Assembly (NCBI GenBank): GCA_028287285.1
Contig: JAQBPY010000073.1
Span: 20,984 to 84,983, forward strand
From: Gemmatimonadota bacterium
GTDB taxonomy: Bacteria; Gemmatimonadota; Gemmatimonadetes; Gemmatimonadales; Gemmatimonadaceae
Direction: 5' to 3'
DNA: 64,000 nucleotides
In this document: in pieces, positions 9,562 through 17,378 of the stretch
Layout: the number at the start of each line of letters is the position of its first letter
Numbering within the stretch: the stretch's first letter is position 1
The notes under the pieces: model-generated
Seen by the model: only the letters and a program-made list of their open reading frames with translations
Databases searched by the model: none
Told to the model about the DNA's origin: nothing
Made by a program: the position numbers and the translations under genes

Positions 9562-9885
9562 TCAGTGATTGTCCGTGGTGCCGTCCTCGAACCACTGCAC
9601 GATGCATGCGGACAGAAAGCGATCGAACACCTCCCGCCGCTGCGCTTCACTGCCAAACGACACCGGCGGAAGGCTCGCATAGAGCGCCTTGAGCTCGATT
9701 ACCATCTGCACCGTCGTCAGCTCTTTCGCATGGGTTTCCGCGCAGGCGTCCGCCACCACGTCGTGGAGCTGGGCATTCACTCCGTGCTCGCGCAGGGCCG
9801 CATTGGCAATCAGCACATTCGAGAGTCGCTCCCGAAGCTCCGCCGAATAGGGCGAGCTTCGTTCCTCGAGACGGTCAGGCATCAT
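9562..9885 (-). CDS. Small hypothetical cytoplasmic protein
   Basis: About 107 residues if translation begins at the double Met at 9885/9882; the frame stays open to 9975. The product is mostly helical in composition with no signal peptide or membrane segment (RERLSNVLIANAALREHGV, DACAETHAKELTTVQMVIE, REVFDRFLSACIVQWFED). The minus-strand frame is preferred over the overlapping plus-strand frame because its composition is protein-like and balanced. I do not recognise a family. The neighbours (citrate symporter, PAP2 phosphatases) do not suggest a role. Confidence 0.55.
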   Translation of the reverse strand: MMPDRLEERSSPYSAELRERLSNVLIANAALREHGVNAQLHDVVADACAETHAKELTTVQMVIELKALYASLPPVSFGSEAQRREVFDRFLSACIVQWFEDGTTDNH

Positions 9886-10112
9886 GCACCGGGTATCGCG
9901 GGCAATGGACAAGGTGAGGCGCCGCAGACCCGGTTCGAGCACTGAAAGTGCGGGCCGCGAGTGCGAGACAGGCACTGGAAGTTAGAGGCTCAACCTTACT
10001 TCACGATGACATCTGCGGACACGACCCGCGCAAGCTGACAGCCGGATAACAATTTTGGCATGAGCCCATTTCGTGCAATGCGTCGACCAAACGAACCAGT
10101 GCACGGAGAACG

Positions 10113-10976
10113 ATGACCATCACGAACGTTCGGCGAGGCATGACGGCGGCCGTCATGCTCTGTCTCACCAGCGTGCAGCTCGCTGCGCAGGTCAAGGACA
10201 CCACGTCCGACGGACGGACGCTTGTGCCAAGAGACACTGCACAGCCAGGAAAGCACCAGGCGCTGTTCACCGGCACCGACGGCATGCTCGCCGTTGGATT
10301 CGGGTTCCTCACCGTCGCCATGTTCCCGGCCGACCGGCACATCGCGCAGAGTCTGCAGGACCCCGAAGTGCAAGCGAACAGGTTCCTGTCCAACACAGGT
10401 CATGGCCTCGAGATGATCGCGACGCCGGGCGCATTCGTCATCGGGGGCGCGCTCTATTCCATTGGCAGGTTCGGCGGCCACAAGGACCTCGAGGATCTCG
10501 GCTGGCATGGCACCGAGTCCGTGTTGCTTGCCTCAGGCGTTACCACGATCCTCAAGGGCGTCCTCGGCCGCGCGCGTCCATACGTGGCCGGCGACAGCAA
10601 CGCGCACGACTTCAAGTTCTTCAGGGGCTTCGCCGACGCCGACCGCCAGTCATTTCCCTCCGGCCACACGACGGCGGCATTTGCCGCGGCATCATCGGTG
10701 ACTGCCGAGCTCCGGCGGGTGTGGCCCAAGAGCACGTGGTTCGCCGCTCCGGCATTGTATGGGGGAGCAACGCTGGTGGGACTCTCCCGCATGTATCACA
10801 ACAACCACTGGGCAAGCGACGTCGTCCTCGGTGCCGCCATCGGTACCTTCAGCGGATTGAAAGTGGTGCGCTACTCGCACGCACATCCGGACAACCTGCT
10901 CGATCGCTGGATCATGGGTGTGTCGGTCATTCCGGACGCGAGCGGCGGTGGATCACTGATGTTCACGTTTCAATAG
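10113..10976 (+). CDS. Secreted PAP2-superfamily phosphatase
   Basis: 287 residues with an N-terminal signal peptide ending LAAQ. The three phosphatase motifs are intact: KGVLGRARP (K148 to P156), PSGH (182-185) and SRMYHNNHWASD, which hold the phosphate-binding Lys/Arg and the two catalytic histidines. The family dephosphorylates lipid phosphates (undecaprenyl-PP, phosphatidate) or small phosphoesters at the membrane or periplasm. GGAGAACG precedes the ATG. A second PAP2 gene follows after six bases, so the two are co-transcribed; this first member lacks the many transmembrane helices of the second and is likely periplasmic or membrane-attached. Confidence 0.88.
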   Translation: MTITNVRRGMTAAVMLCLTSVQLAAQVKDTTSDGRTLVPRDTAQPGKHQALFTGTDGMLAVGFGFLTVAMFPADRHIAQSLQDPEVQANRFLSNTGHGLEMIATPGAFVIGGALYSIGRFGGHKDLEDLGWHGTESVLLASGVTTILKGVLGRARPYVAGDSNAHDFKFFRGFADADRQSFPSGHTTAAFAAASSVTAELRRVWPKSTWFAAPALYGGATLVGLSRMYHNNHWASDVVLGAAIGTFSGLKVVRYSHAHPDNLLDRWIMGVSVIPDASGGGSLMFTFQ

Positions 10977-10982
10977 ACGTCA

Positions 10983-11699
10983 ATGACTCCGGACCCGAAG
11001 GCGCCCTGGCGCTCTCGTTTTGCGGCCCTGCATCCCAAGGCATATCTCGGCATTCACGGAGTGGGCGGCATCGTGCTCATTGCCCTCTTGCTCTGGGCGT
11101 TCGGCTACATCGCGGACGAAATCCCGGAAAAGGGCGTTCTCGTAACGCTCGATACCGGCATCACGAGCTGGCTCCAGACGCACGGTACGGAAACGGGCGA
11201 AGCGATCTTCTCCTACGTGAGCTGGCTGGGCGCCCCCGTCCTCACCGCCGTGCTCGTGACTGCGCTGATCGTTTGCGCGCGAAGGCGCGATTGGACGCGC
11301 GCATCGACGATTGCACTGTGCGGCGGTGGAGCGGCGCTCCTGAACATCGCACTCAAGGCACTATTTCATCGCGGCCGTCCGGAGTACGCCACGGAGTTCA
11401 TCACCCACACGTCGTGGAGCTTCCCCAGTGGGCACGCGATGGATTCACTCGCAGGCTACGGCATCATCACGTTTTTCCTGCTCGAGGCACGACGCCTTTC
11501 GCGCCCGCGCCGCACGATCATCATCGTGGCGACCTCCCTGCTGGTCGCGATCATCGGCTACAGCAGGGTCTATCTGGGCGTGCACTACTTCAGCGACGTC
11601 ATCGCCGGGTTCCTGGCAGGCGGCGTGTGGTTGTTCGTGTGCGTCGAGGGATATCGATTTGCGGTGCGCCGCCTCCCCCACGCGAGCACCGCCGGATGA
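10983..11699 (+). CDS. Integral-membrane PAP2-superfamily phosphatase
   Basis: 238 residues with five or six hydrophobic helices and no cleavable signal. The motifs are KALFHRGRP, SFPSGHAMDS and YSRVYLGVHYFSDV, matching the three conserved phosphatase segments with both histidines present. It resembles undecaprenyl-diphosphate or phosphatidylglycerophosphate phosphatases (BcrC/PgpB type), acting on lipid pyrophosphates on the outer face of the inner membrane. It is the second gene of a two-gene operon with a secreted PAP2 enzyme. Specific substrate is unresolved. Confidence 0.88.
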   Translation: MTPDPKAPWRSRFAALHPKAYLGIHGVGGIVLIALLLWAFGYIADEIPEKGVLVTLDTGITSWLQTHGTETGEAIFSYVSWLGAPVLTAVLVTALIVCARRRDWTRASTIALCGGGAALLNIALKALFHRGRPEYATEFITHTSWSFPSGHAMDSLAGYGIITFFLLEARRLSRPRRTIIIVATSLLVAIIGYSRVYLGVHYFSDVIAGFLAGGVWLFVCVEGYRFAVRRLPHASTAG

Positions 11700-11775
11700 G
11701 CGCGTAGCGTCCCGGTTGCCCACGCGCGGCCGATGACTGCGAACCCCACAGGTGCGCAATCGTGTACAATACGGT

Positions 11776-11789
11776 CGGCCGGCCGGCCG
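11776..11789. repeat. GC-rich self-complementary run upstream of M16 operon
   Basis: A 14-bp perfect palindrome made of repeated CGGC units (11776-11789) lies in the 173-bp gap between the PAP2 operon and the M16 genes. It could be an operator or a cruciform/terminator stem, but such low-complexity runs arise easily at this GC content. Confidence 0.25.
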
Positions 11790-11872
11790 GCAAATGGTGG
11801 TAACCTGTAACGTTTATCCTCCGTAGGTTGTCTTACGTTCGGTTCGACATTCCCCCACACCGATCCCCACCC

Positions 11873-13303
11873 ATGCGACCCAGCGCCCGCGCCCTCGCAC
11901 TCCTCGCTGTCCTGAGCACCACGCTCGGCGCCCAGTCGAGGAAGCCCGGCATCAGCGACCTCAAGATTCCCTTCGAGCGCTATACGCTACCCTCGAACGG
12001 CCTCACGGTCATTCTCTCGGAAGACCACAGCACACCCATGGTTACCGTCGACGTCTGGTATCACGTCGGCTCTCACAATGAAGAGACCGGCCGCACCGGC
12101 TTCGCGCACCTGTTCGAGCACGTGATGTTCACCGGTTCCGGACACGTGCCGTATGGCGTCCAGGATCGCCTCACCGAAGGCGTTGGCGGCCCCGCCAACA
12201 ACGGGTCCACGACCAGCGATCGCACGAACTACTACGAGACCGTGCCGTCCAACTATCTCGAGGACCAGTTCTGGATCGAGTCGGACAAGATGGGCTACCT
12301 GCTCGACGCACTCGACATCGCGAAGCTCGACGCGCAGCGCGACATCGTGAAGAATGAGCGGCGCCAGAACTATGACAACCAGCCCTACGGCCGCGCCGGC
12401 GAAATCCTCGATGCCGCGATGTACCCGGCGGGCCATCCCTATTCATGGTCGGTCATCGGCAGCATGACGGATCTGAGCAATGCCTCCGCCGAGGACGTGA
12501 AGAATTTCTTTCGGCTCTACTACGCGCCGAACAATGCGACCATCACGGTCGTGGGCGACTTCGACCCCAAGACGGTGAAGGCGATGATCGCCAAATACTT
12601 CGCCGATATTCCGCGCGGCAAGTCCATCACACGTCCCAGCACGCCCCTGATCACGCTGCCAGGCGAAAAGCGGCTGGTCTATGAGGACCGTGTACAGCTG
12701 CCGCGTCTCTATCTCTCCTGGCCCACTGTCAACTCGACGCACAAGGACGCTGCCGCCCTTGGCGTATTGAGTGGCGTGCTCTCCGGCTCGCGCACGCGCC
12801 GCCTGGACAAGGCGCTCGTGTACGACAAGCAGTCCGCCGCATCCATTTCCGCCTTCCAGTCGTCCAGCGAAGGCGCCGGCCAATTCAGCATCCAGATGGT
12901 GCCGCGGCCGGGACATACACTCGCTGAGCTGGAAGCCGCAACGGATTCTGTTATCGATCGCGTAAAAAGAGACGGGCCCACCTCGGCGGAACTGCAGAAG
13001 GTGAAAGCAGCACTCGAGCTGAGCTCCACCAGCAATCTCGAGTCATTCTTCGGCAAGGCGGAAACGCTGGCGAGTGGCAGTGTATTCTTCAATGATCCCG
13101 GCGCCTATCGAACGCGGCTCAACGCAACACTCGCCGTGACTGCGGATGACGTAAAGCGTGTCGTAAACAAGTACTTCACGCAGGGACGTGTGGTGCTCAG
13201 CATCGTGCCCGTCGGCAAGCCGGAGCTCGCATCAAAGCCCGAGGCGAGCACGAAAGTCAGCGCCATTCAGGCGTCCACCACCTCAACCGGGGAGAAGCAC
13301 TGA
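11873..13303 (+). CDS. Secreted M16 zinc protease, catalytic member
   Basis: 476 residues from the ATG at 11873, which gives a clean signal peptide (RALALLAVLSTTLGAQ); the frame extends up to a TTG at 11828 but that start would put 15 residues ahead of the signal. The inverted zinc motif HxxEH is HLFEH (H79, E82, H83) with the third ligand probably E162 in VKNERR. Both M16 domains are present (pitrilysin/insulinase fold), and the length fits one half of a heterodimer. The next gene, overlapping by TGATG, encodes the partner without the zinc motif, as in two-subunit M16B proteases. The likely role is degradation of short peptides outside the cytoplasm. Confidence 0.93.
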   Translation: MRPSARALALLAVLSTTLGAQSRKPGISDLKIPFERYTLPSNGLTVILSEDHSTPMVTVDVWYHVGSHNEETGRTGFAHLFEHVMFTGSGHVPYGVQDRLTEGVGGPANNGSTTSDRTNYYETVPSNYLEDQFWIESDKMGYLLDALDIAKLDAQRDIVKNERRQNYDNQPYGRAGEILDAAMYPAGHPYSWSVIGSMTDLSNASAEDVKNFFRLYYAPNNATITVVGDFDPKTVKAMIAKYFADIPRGKSITRPSTPLITLPGEKRLVYEDRVQLPRLYLSWPTVNSTHKDAAALGVLSGVLSGSRTRRLDKALVYDKQSAASISAFQSSSEGAGQFSIQMVPRPGHTLAELEAATDSVIDRVKRDGPTSAELQKVKAALELSSTSNLESFFGKAETLASGSVFFNDPGAYRTRLNATLAVTADDVKRVVNKYFTQGRVVLSIVPVGKPELASKPEASTKVSAIQASTTSTGEKH

Positions 13304-14754
13304 TGCACACCTCACGCATTCTTGCCGCGCTCCTCATTGCCGCCCCGCTCGCCGCCCAGTCAAAGCTCGATCGCACCATCGAGCCGCCACCAACGGCGCC
13401 CAAGTCGCTGCGGGTCCCCACCTGGACGCACACCAGGCTCTCGAACGGCGCCGAGCTCGTCGTGACCCCCAAGCACGACCTTCCGCTCGTGTCGTTCACG
13501 ATCAGCTTCGTGGGAGGTGCGAATCAGTTCGAGCCCGCTAACAAGAGTGGTCTCGCGAGCTTTACCGCTGCGATGCTGCGCGAAGGCACGACGACAAAGA
13601 GCGGTGACCAGCTGTCCGACGCCCTCGAGCTCATCGGCGTTCCCCGAATCAATGCCTCCATTGGCGGTGAGAGCGGAGCGCTCAACTTCACGTCGACGAA
13701 GTCGCAGCTCGCACCCATGCTGTCACTCCTCGCAGAAGTGATGCTCCATCCATCGTTTCCGGCCGACGCCCTGGAACGCCTGCGTGGGCAATCGCTCGTG
13801 AACCTCACCCAGTCCAGGGATCAACCTGGCGCAATCGCGAGCAATACATTCGTACGTACACTGTACGGCGACGAGCATCCATATGGACGCGTGAACACCG
13901 AGGCGAGCATCAAGTCCATCACGCGCGACGATATCGTGGCGTTCCACAGAACGTACTACCAGCCCGGCCGCGCGATCATCAGCGTTGCCGGCGACGTCGA
14001 GCCGAACGCCGTGAAGGCAGCGGTGGAAAAGGCCTTCGCCGAGTGGAAGGCGGAGGGCTCACGTCCGGCGTTCACATACCCCGCCGTGCCGCCAAAGGCA
14101 GCCACGGCCATCTATCTCGTGGACAAACCCAAGGCCGCACAATCCATTTTCGTCATCGGCCTGGTCGGTCCACCGCGCAACAATCCGGACTACTTTGCGC
14201 TTCAGGTGATGAACACCATCCTGGGCGGCATCTTTCAATCGCGCCTCAATCACAACCTGCGCGAAGTGAAGGGATACAGCTATGGCGTGAGCTCACGCTT
14301 CGCGTACGGCAAGGGACCCGGTGCGTTCAGCGGCGGCGGCGCCATGACCACCGCCAAAACCGATAGCGCACTCATTGAATTCATGGGAGAGCTGCGTGGC
14401 ATTCAGGGCGGCAAGCCCGTGACGGACGAGGAGATGGCGTCGGGCAAGGCGGCGCTCGCGCAGAGCCTGCCCAGCACATTCGCATCGGTGGGAGCAACGG
14501 GCAACGCCATTGGAAACCTGTACATCCAGGATCTTCCGCAGGACTACTATCAGACCTTCGCTGCCAGGGTGAATGCCGTCACGAAAGACGACCTCGTTCG
14601 CGTGGCCCGGAAATACATCGACCTGAACAACCTCGACATCATCATCGTGGGTGACCGCGCGGTCATCGAGGAGCCATTGCGAAAAACCGGAATCGCGCCG
14701 ATCATCAACCTCGACATCGACGGCAGGCGCATCACCAATACGATCACGCCATGA
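13303..14754 (+). CDS. Secreted M16 protease, non-catalytic partner
   Basis: 483 residues with a signal peptide ending LAAQ. It has the M16 fold (RLSNGAELVVTPKHDLPLVSFTISF at the start, GGIFQSRLNHNLREVKGYSYGV in the second domain with the R/Y substrate-binding motif), but the zinc position reads SFTAAMLREG instead of HxxEH, so it cannot bind catalytic zinc. Its start overlaps the stop of the catalytic gene (TGATG), which fits equal production of two subunits of one heterodimer. Known M16B pairs place the R/Y motif on the inactive subunit, as here. Confidence 0.92.
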   Translation: MHTSRILAALLIAAPLAAQSKLDRTIEPPPTAPKSLRVPTWTHTRLSNGAELVVTPKHDLPLVSFTISFVGGANQFEPANKSGLASFTAAMLREGTTTKSGDQLSDALELIGVPRINASIGGESGALNFTSTKSQLAPMLSLLAEVMLHPSFPADALERLRGQSLVNLTQSRDQPGAIASNTFVRTLYGDEHPYGRVNTEASIKSITRDDIVAFHRTYYQPGRAIISVAGDVEPNAVKAAVEKAFAEWKAEGSRPAFTYPAVPPKAATAIYLVDKPKAAQSIFVIGLVGPPRNNPDYFALQVMNTILGGIFQSRLNHNLREVKGYSYGVSSRFAYGKGPGAFSGGGAMTTAKTDSALIEFMGELRGIQGGKPVTDEEMASGKAALAQSLPSTFASVGATGNAIGNLYIQDLPQDYYQTFAARVNAVTKDDLVRVARKYIDLNNLDIIIVGDRAVIEEPLRKTGIAPIINLDIDGRRITNTITP

Positions 14755-14770
14755 TCACTTGAACAAAGTC

Positions 14771-16603
14771 ATGTTCGCATGTTTCCTCGGCGCCGTCTCT
14801 GCGTTTGCGCAGAAGCCGGCGCCGAGTGTGCGTGGGGATCTCGTGTACGAGCGTTCGATCATGGATCTGCAAACGGCGATGACGTCGGGCACGGCGACGT
14901 CCGCCGATCTCGTCACGGCGTACCTCGAGCGCATTGCAGCCTATGATCACAACGGCCCCGCGCTCAATGCCGTCATTCGTCTCAATCCCAATGCTCTGAA
15001 GGACGCGGCTGTTCTGGACAAGGAGCGCAGGGCGGGTCATGTGCGCGGACCGCTGCATGGCATTCCCGTGATCCTCAAGGACAACTACGGCACGCGCGAC
15101 ATGCCGACGTCTGCCGGGTCCATTGCACTTGCCGGCAACCAACCGGCTGCGGATGCGTTCCAGGTGCGCAGGCTGCGTGACGCCGGCGCAGTGATCATCG
15201 GCAAAGCCAACATGCACGAGCTCGCGGCCGGTATCACCAGCATCAGCTCACTTGGCGGGCAGACCTGCAACCCGTACGACCCTGATCGCAATCCCGGCGG
15301 ATCGAGTGGGGGCAGCGGAGCTGCGGCGGCGGCGAGCTTTGCCACGTTCACCATGGGCTCCGATACCTGCGGCTCCATCCGCATCCCGTCCGCAGTACAG
15401 AATCTGTTCGGGCTGCGGCCAACAAAGGGGTTGTCGAGCATTGCGGGTATCGTACCGCTCGCGCATACGCAGGATGTGGGCGGCCCGCTCACGCGGACCG
15501 TTCGCGATCTGGCCATCGTGCTCGACGCCACAGTGGGGCCGGACCCGGCTGATTCCGCCACGCGCATTCTCGATGGACACTCGCTGCCGCATTTCGTTGA
15601 ATTGCTGGATACAACATCGCTGCGCGGCGCCCGCTTCGCGGTGATCACGTCCTACCTCGGCAGCGAAGCAGACGACGCAGAGGGTACGCGGATCATTCGC
15701 GCCGCGATCGAAAAGATGCGTGCGCGCGGCGCGGACATCGTCGACGTCACCCTTCCAGGGCTCGATACCGTCGTCAATCGTGCGAGCGTCATCGAGTTCG
15801 AGTTCAAGTATGACCTCATCGGTTACCTCGCGAATTCGTCCATCCCTTCAAAGTCGCTTGCCGACATCCTGGATCGGGGGCTTTACGCATCGGCGTTGGA
15901 GCAGACCTTTCGCCGGCGCGACAGCACCGGTTCGCGCGACAACGAGCCGTACCGCGCAGCGCTCGCGCGCCGCGTGATTGCCCGCGACATGGTCGTTGCG
16001 TTTCTCGATGCCAACAAGTTTGACGCTTTGATCTATCCGACACTCACGCGCAAGGCGGCGCTGATTGGTGAGCCGCAGCGCGGCACGACCTGCACGCTCA
16101 GCGCGGTCACAGGCCTGCCGGCGCTGACCATGCCGGCGGGCTTTACCCCCGACGGATTGCCCATCGGCGTCGAGCTGCTCGGACGTCCGCTCGCCGATGC
16201 ACGCCTCGTGGCATTCGCCTACGACTATGAGCAGGCGACGCATCCGCGTCGTGCGCCGAGTACCACGCCGGCGCTCGTGAATGGGCACGCACCGGCACCG
16301 ATGACGTTTGCGGCCGCAGCACGTGGCAAGACCGGCACGGCACGCGGCACGTTCACCTTCGATCCGGGCCGCCGCGCGCTTGGTTATTCCATCAGGACAT
16401 CCGGAAACGTGTCCGCGCTGAATCTCGTGCGAGACAGCGCTGGCAAACACGGACCCGTATTGCGCCAGCTCGTGGCGAACGGCACGCATGTGATCACGCT
16501 CGGCGAGATCGAGCGGCGTGATCTGTTGTCGGGCTGGCTCGCGCTCGGGCTTTCTACTCGTGACGAGCCGGCGGCCATGATTCGATCTGTGCTGAAGCAT
16601 TGA
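14771..16603 (+). CDS. Secreted amidase with CHRD-like C-terminal domain
   Basis: 610 residues from the ATG at 14771; a TTG at 14759, five bases after the M16 stop, adds a basic residue and is a real alternative. A signal peptide ends AFAQ. The amidase-signature triad is intact: K103 (LKDNYG), cis-Ser S178 (PGGSSGGSG) and nucleophile S202 (GSDTCGSIR), with the 24-residue spacing seen in fatty-acid amide hydrolase. After the amidase core, about 95 C-terminal residues (ARGTFTFDPGRRALGYSIRT, KHGPVLRQLVANGTHVITLG) resemble a CHRD domain, an unusual addition. It hydrolyses amides, perhaps peptide or aryl amides, in the periplasm. It sits in the M16 operon. Confidence 0.88.
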   Translation: MFACFLGAVSAFAQKPAPSVRGDLVYERSIMDLQTAMTSGTATSADLVTAYLERIAAYDHNGPALNAVIRLNPNALKDAAVLDKERRAGHVRGPLHGIPVILKDNYGTRDMPTSAGSIALAGNQPAADAFQVRRLRDAGAVIIGKANMHELAAGITSISSLGGQTCNPYDPDRNPGGSSGGSGAAAAASFATFTMGSDTCGSIRIPSAVQNLFGLRPTKGLSSIAGIVPLAHTQDVGGPLTRTVRDLAIVLDATVGPDPADSATRILDGHSLPHFVELLDTTSLRGARFAVITSYLGSEADDAEGTRIIRAAIEKMRARGADIVDVTLPGLDTVVNRASVIEFEFKYDLIGYLANSSIPSKSLADILDRGLYASALEQTFRRRDSTGSRDNEPYRAALARRVIARDMVVAFLDANKFDALIYPTLTRKAALIGEPQRGTTCTLSAVTGLPALTMPAGFTPDGLPIGVELLGRPLADARLVAFAYDYEQATHPRRAPSTTPALVNGHAPAPMTFAAAARGKTGTARGTFTFDPGRRALGYSIRTSGNVSALNLVRDSAGKHGPVLRQLVANGTHVITLGEIERRDLLSGWLALGLSTRDEPAAMIRSVLKH

Positions 16604-16604
16604 G

Positions 16605-17222
16605 TCGCTTCCCGTCTGGCGAAACGGCGAGGTTATATGGTCAGCGCCCCGTCGTGAGGCGCCGCGTGATGGACCACTTCGCCCGGTCGATCTCGATGAT
16701 CTCGTCGGCCTTGTTGCAGGCGACGAATACCTTCGTCCCATCGATGGACGGCTGCGCCCAGGTCGGGCTGCAGGAATTGGGTGCCATGTCGTGCTTCATG
16801 CCGTTGTAGCCCACGTCGGCAGGGTCGATTTCCACACCGGAGGCAGTTTTCGTGGGACCCATGTGCATGGCCGAATGGTCCTCGAGCGGCAGGGGACCTT
16901 CCTTGCCCTTCGCGAGCGAGAAGCGGCGCGACACCTTGAACGCCCGCGCGTCGATCTCCACGAGCTGGTCGTCCATCATGCAGCCGGAATACTGGAACGC
17001 GCCAGCCGGATCAATGCGGCTGCCGTGCGGCATCACGCAGGTCACGACGCGCGCGATTTCCGTGTTGGTTGGCGTGTAGACCACCGAGATGGACGACGGC
17101 ACCATGTCGCCATGCAGGTTGAAGTTCGCCGACATGGTGTACAGTCCATCAGGAGTCACGTCGATGGACGCGGGAAAGTTGCCGAGCAGAATGCCCGCCG
17201 ACCGTACCCTGAACCTCGTCAT
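16605..17222 (-). pseudogene. Decayed YVTN beta-propeller gene, truncated at both ends
   Basis: An open frame on the minus strand (stop at 16641-16643; first local Met at 17222) encodes propeller blades such as NLHGDMVPSSISVVYTPT, DDQLVEIDARAFKVSRRFSL and ADEIIEIDRAKWSITRRLTT. The frame starts abruptly inside a propeller, at the edge of a tandem repeat, so N-terminal blades are missing. At 16641-16643 it hits TGA, yet the same frame continues as PYNLAVSPDGKRL, the canonical next blade; the stop replaces what was probably GGA (Gly). Homology then ends exactly at the stop codon of the amidase gene. It is a remnant with one nonsense mutation and both ends lost. Confidence 0.75.
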
Positions 17223-17225
17223 CCA

Positions 17226-17307
17226 GCACCGATTTGTATCCCGTTCGAAGCACCGATTTGTATCCCGCTCGAAGCACCGATTTGTATCCGGCTCAAAGCA
17301 CCGATTT
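17226..17307 (+). repeat. 24-bp direct tandem repeat, three to four copies
   Basis: Units start at 17226, 17250, 17274 and 17298. Each begins GCACCGATTTGT; the first two differ by one base and the third by a few, and the fourth is cut short where it runs into a family-A palindrome. The unit length is a multiple of three, but the region lies between genes. The array marks the broken edge of the beta-propeller pseudogene. Confidence 0.85.
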
Positions 17308-17343
17308 GTCATCCCGCACGAGCGACAGCGAGTGTCGGGATAT
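17308..17343 (+). repeat. Dispersed palindromic repeat, family A, copy 1
   Basis: Begins GTCATCCCGCACGAGCG and ends GCGAGTGTCGGGATAT; the two halves are imperfect inverted repeats (CCCGCAC/GTGTCGGG). The same element recurs at 22943-22977, 23071-23106, 29884-29920 and 52236-52277, always between genes. It behaves like a REP-type element. It lies 35 bp upstream of the M28 peptidase start. Confidence 0.75.
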
Positions 17344-17378
17344 TCCCTCCCTTCCCGGGAAATGGTCAAGGAAACAGA

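Noticed and set aside
10073..11707. 544-codon plus-strand frame spanning both PAP2 genes
   Set aside because: It is an alternative frame over two well-supported PAP2 genes and lacks any domain.
17226..17307. Possible CRISPR array
   Set aside because: The 24-bp units are directly abutting with no unique spacers and no cas genes nearby; they are a simple tandem repeat.
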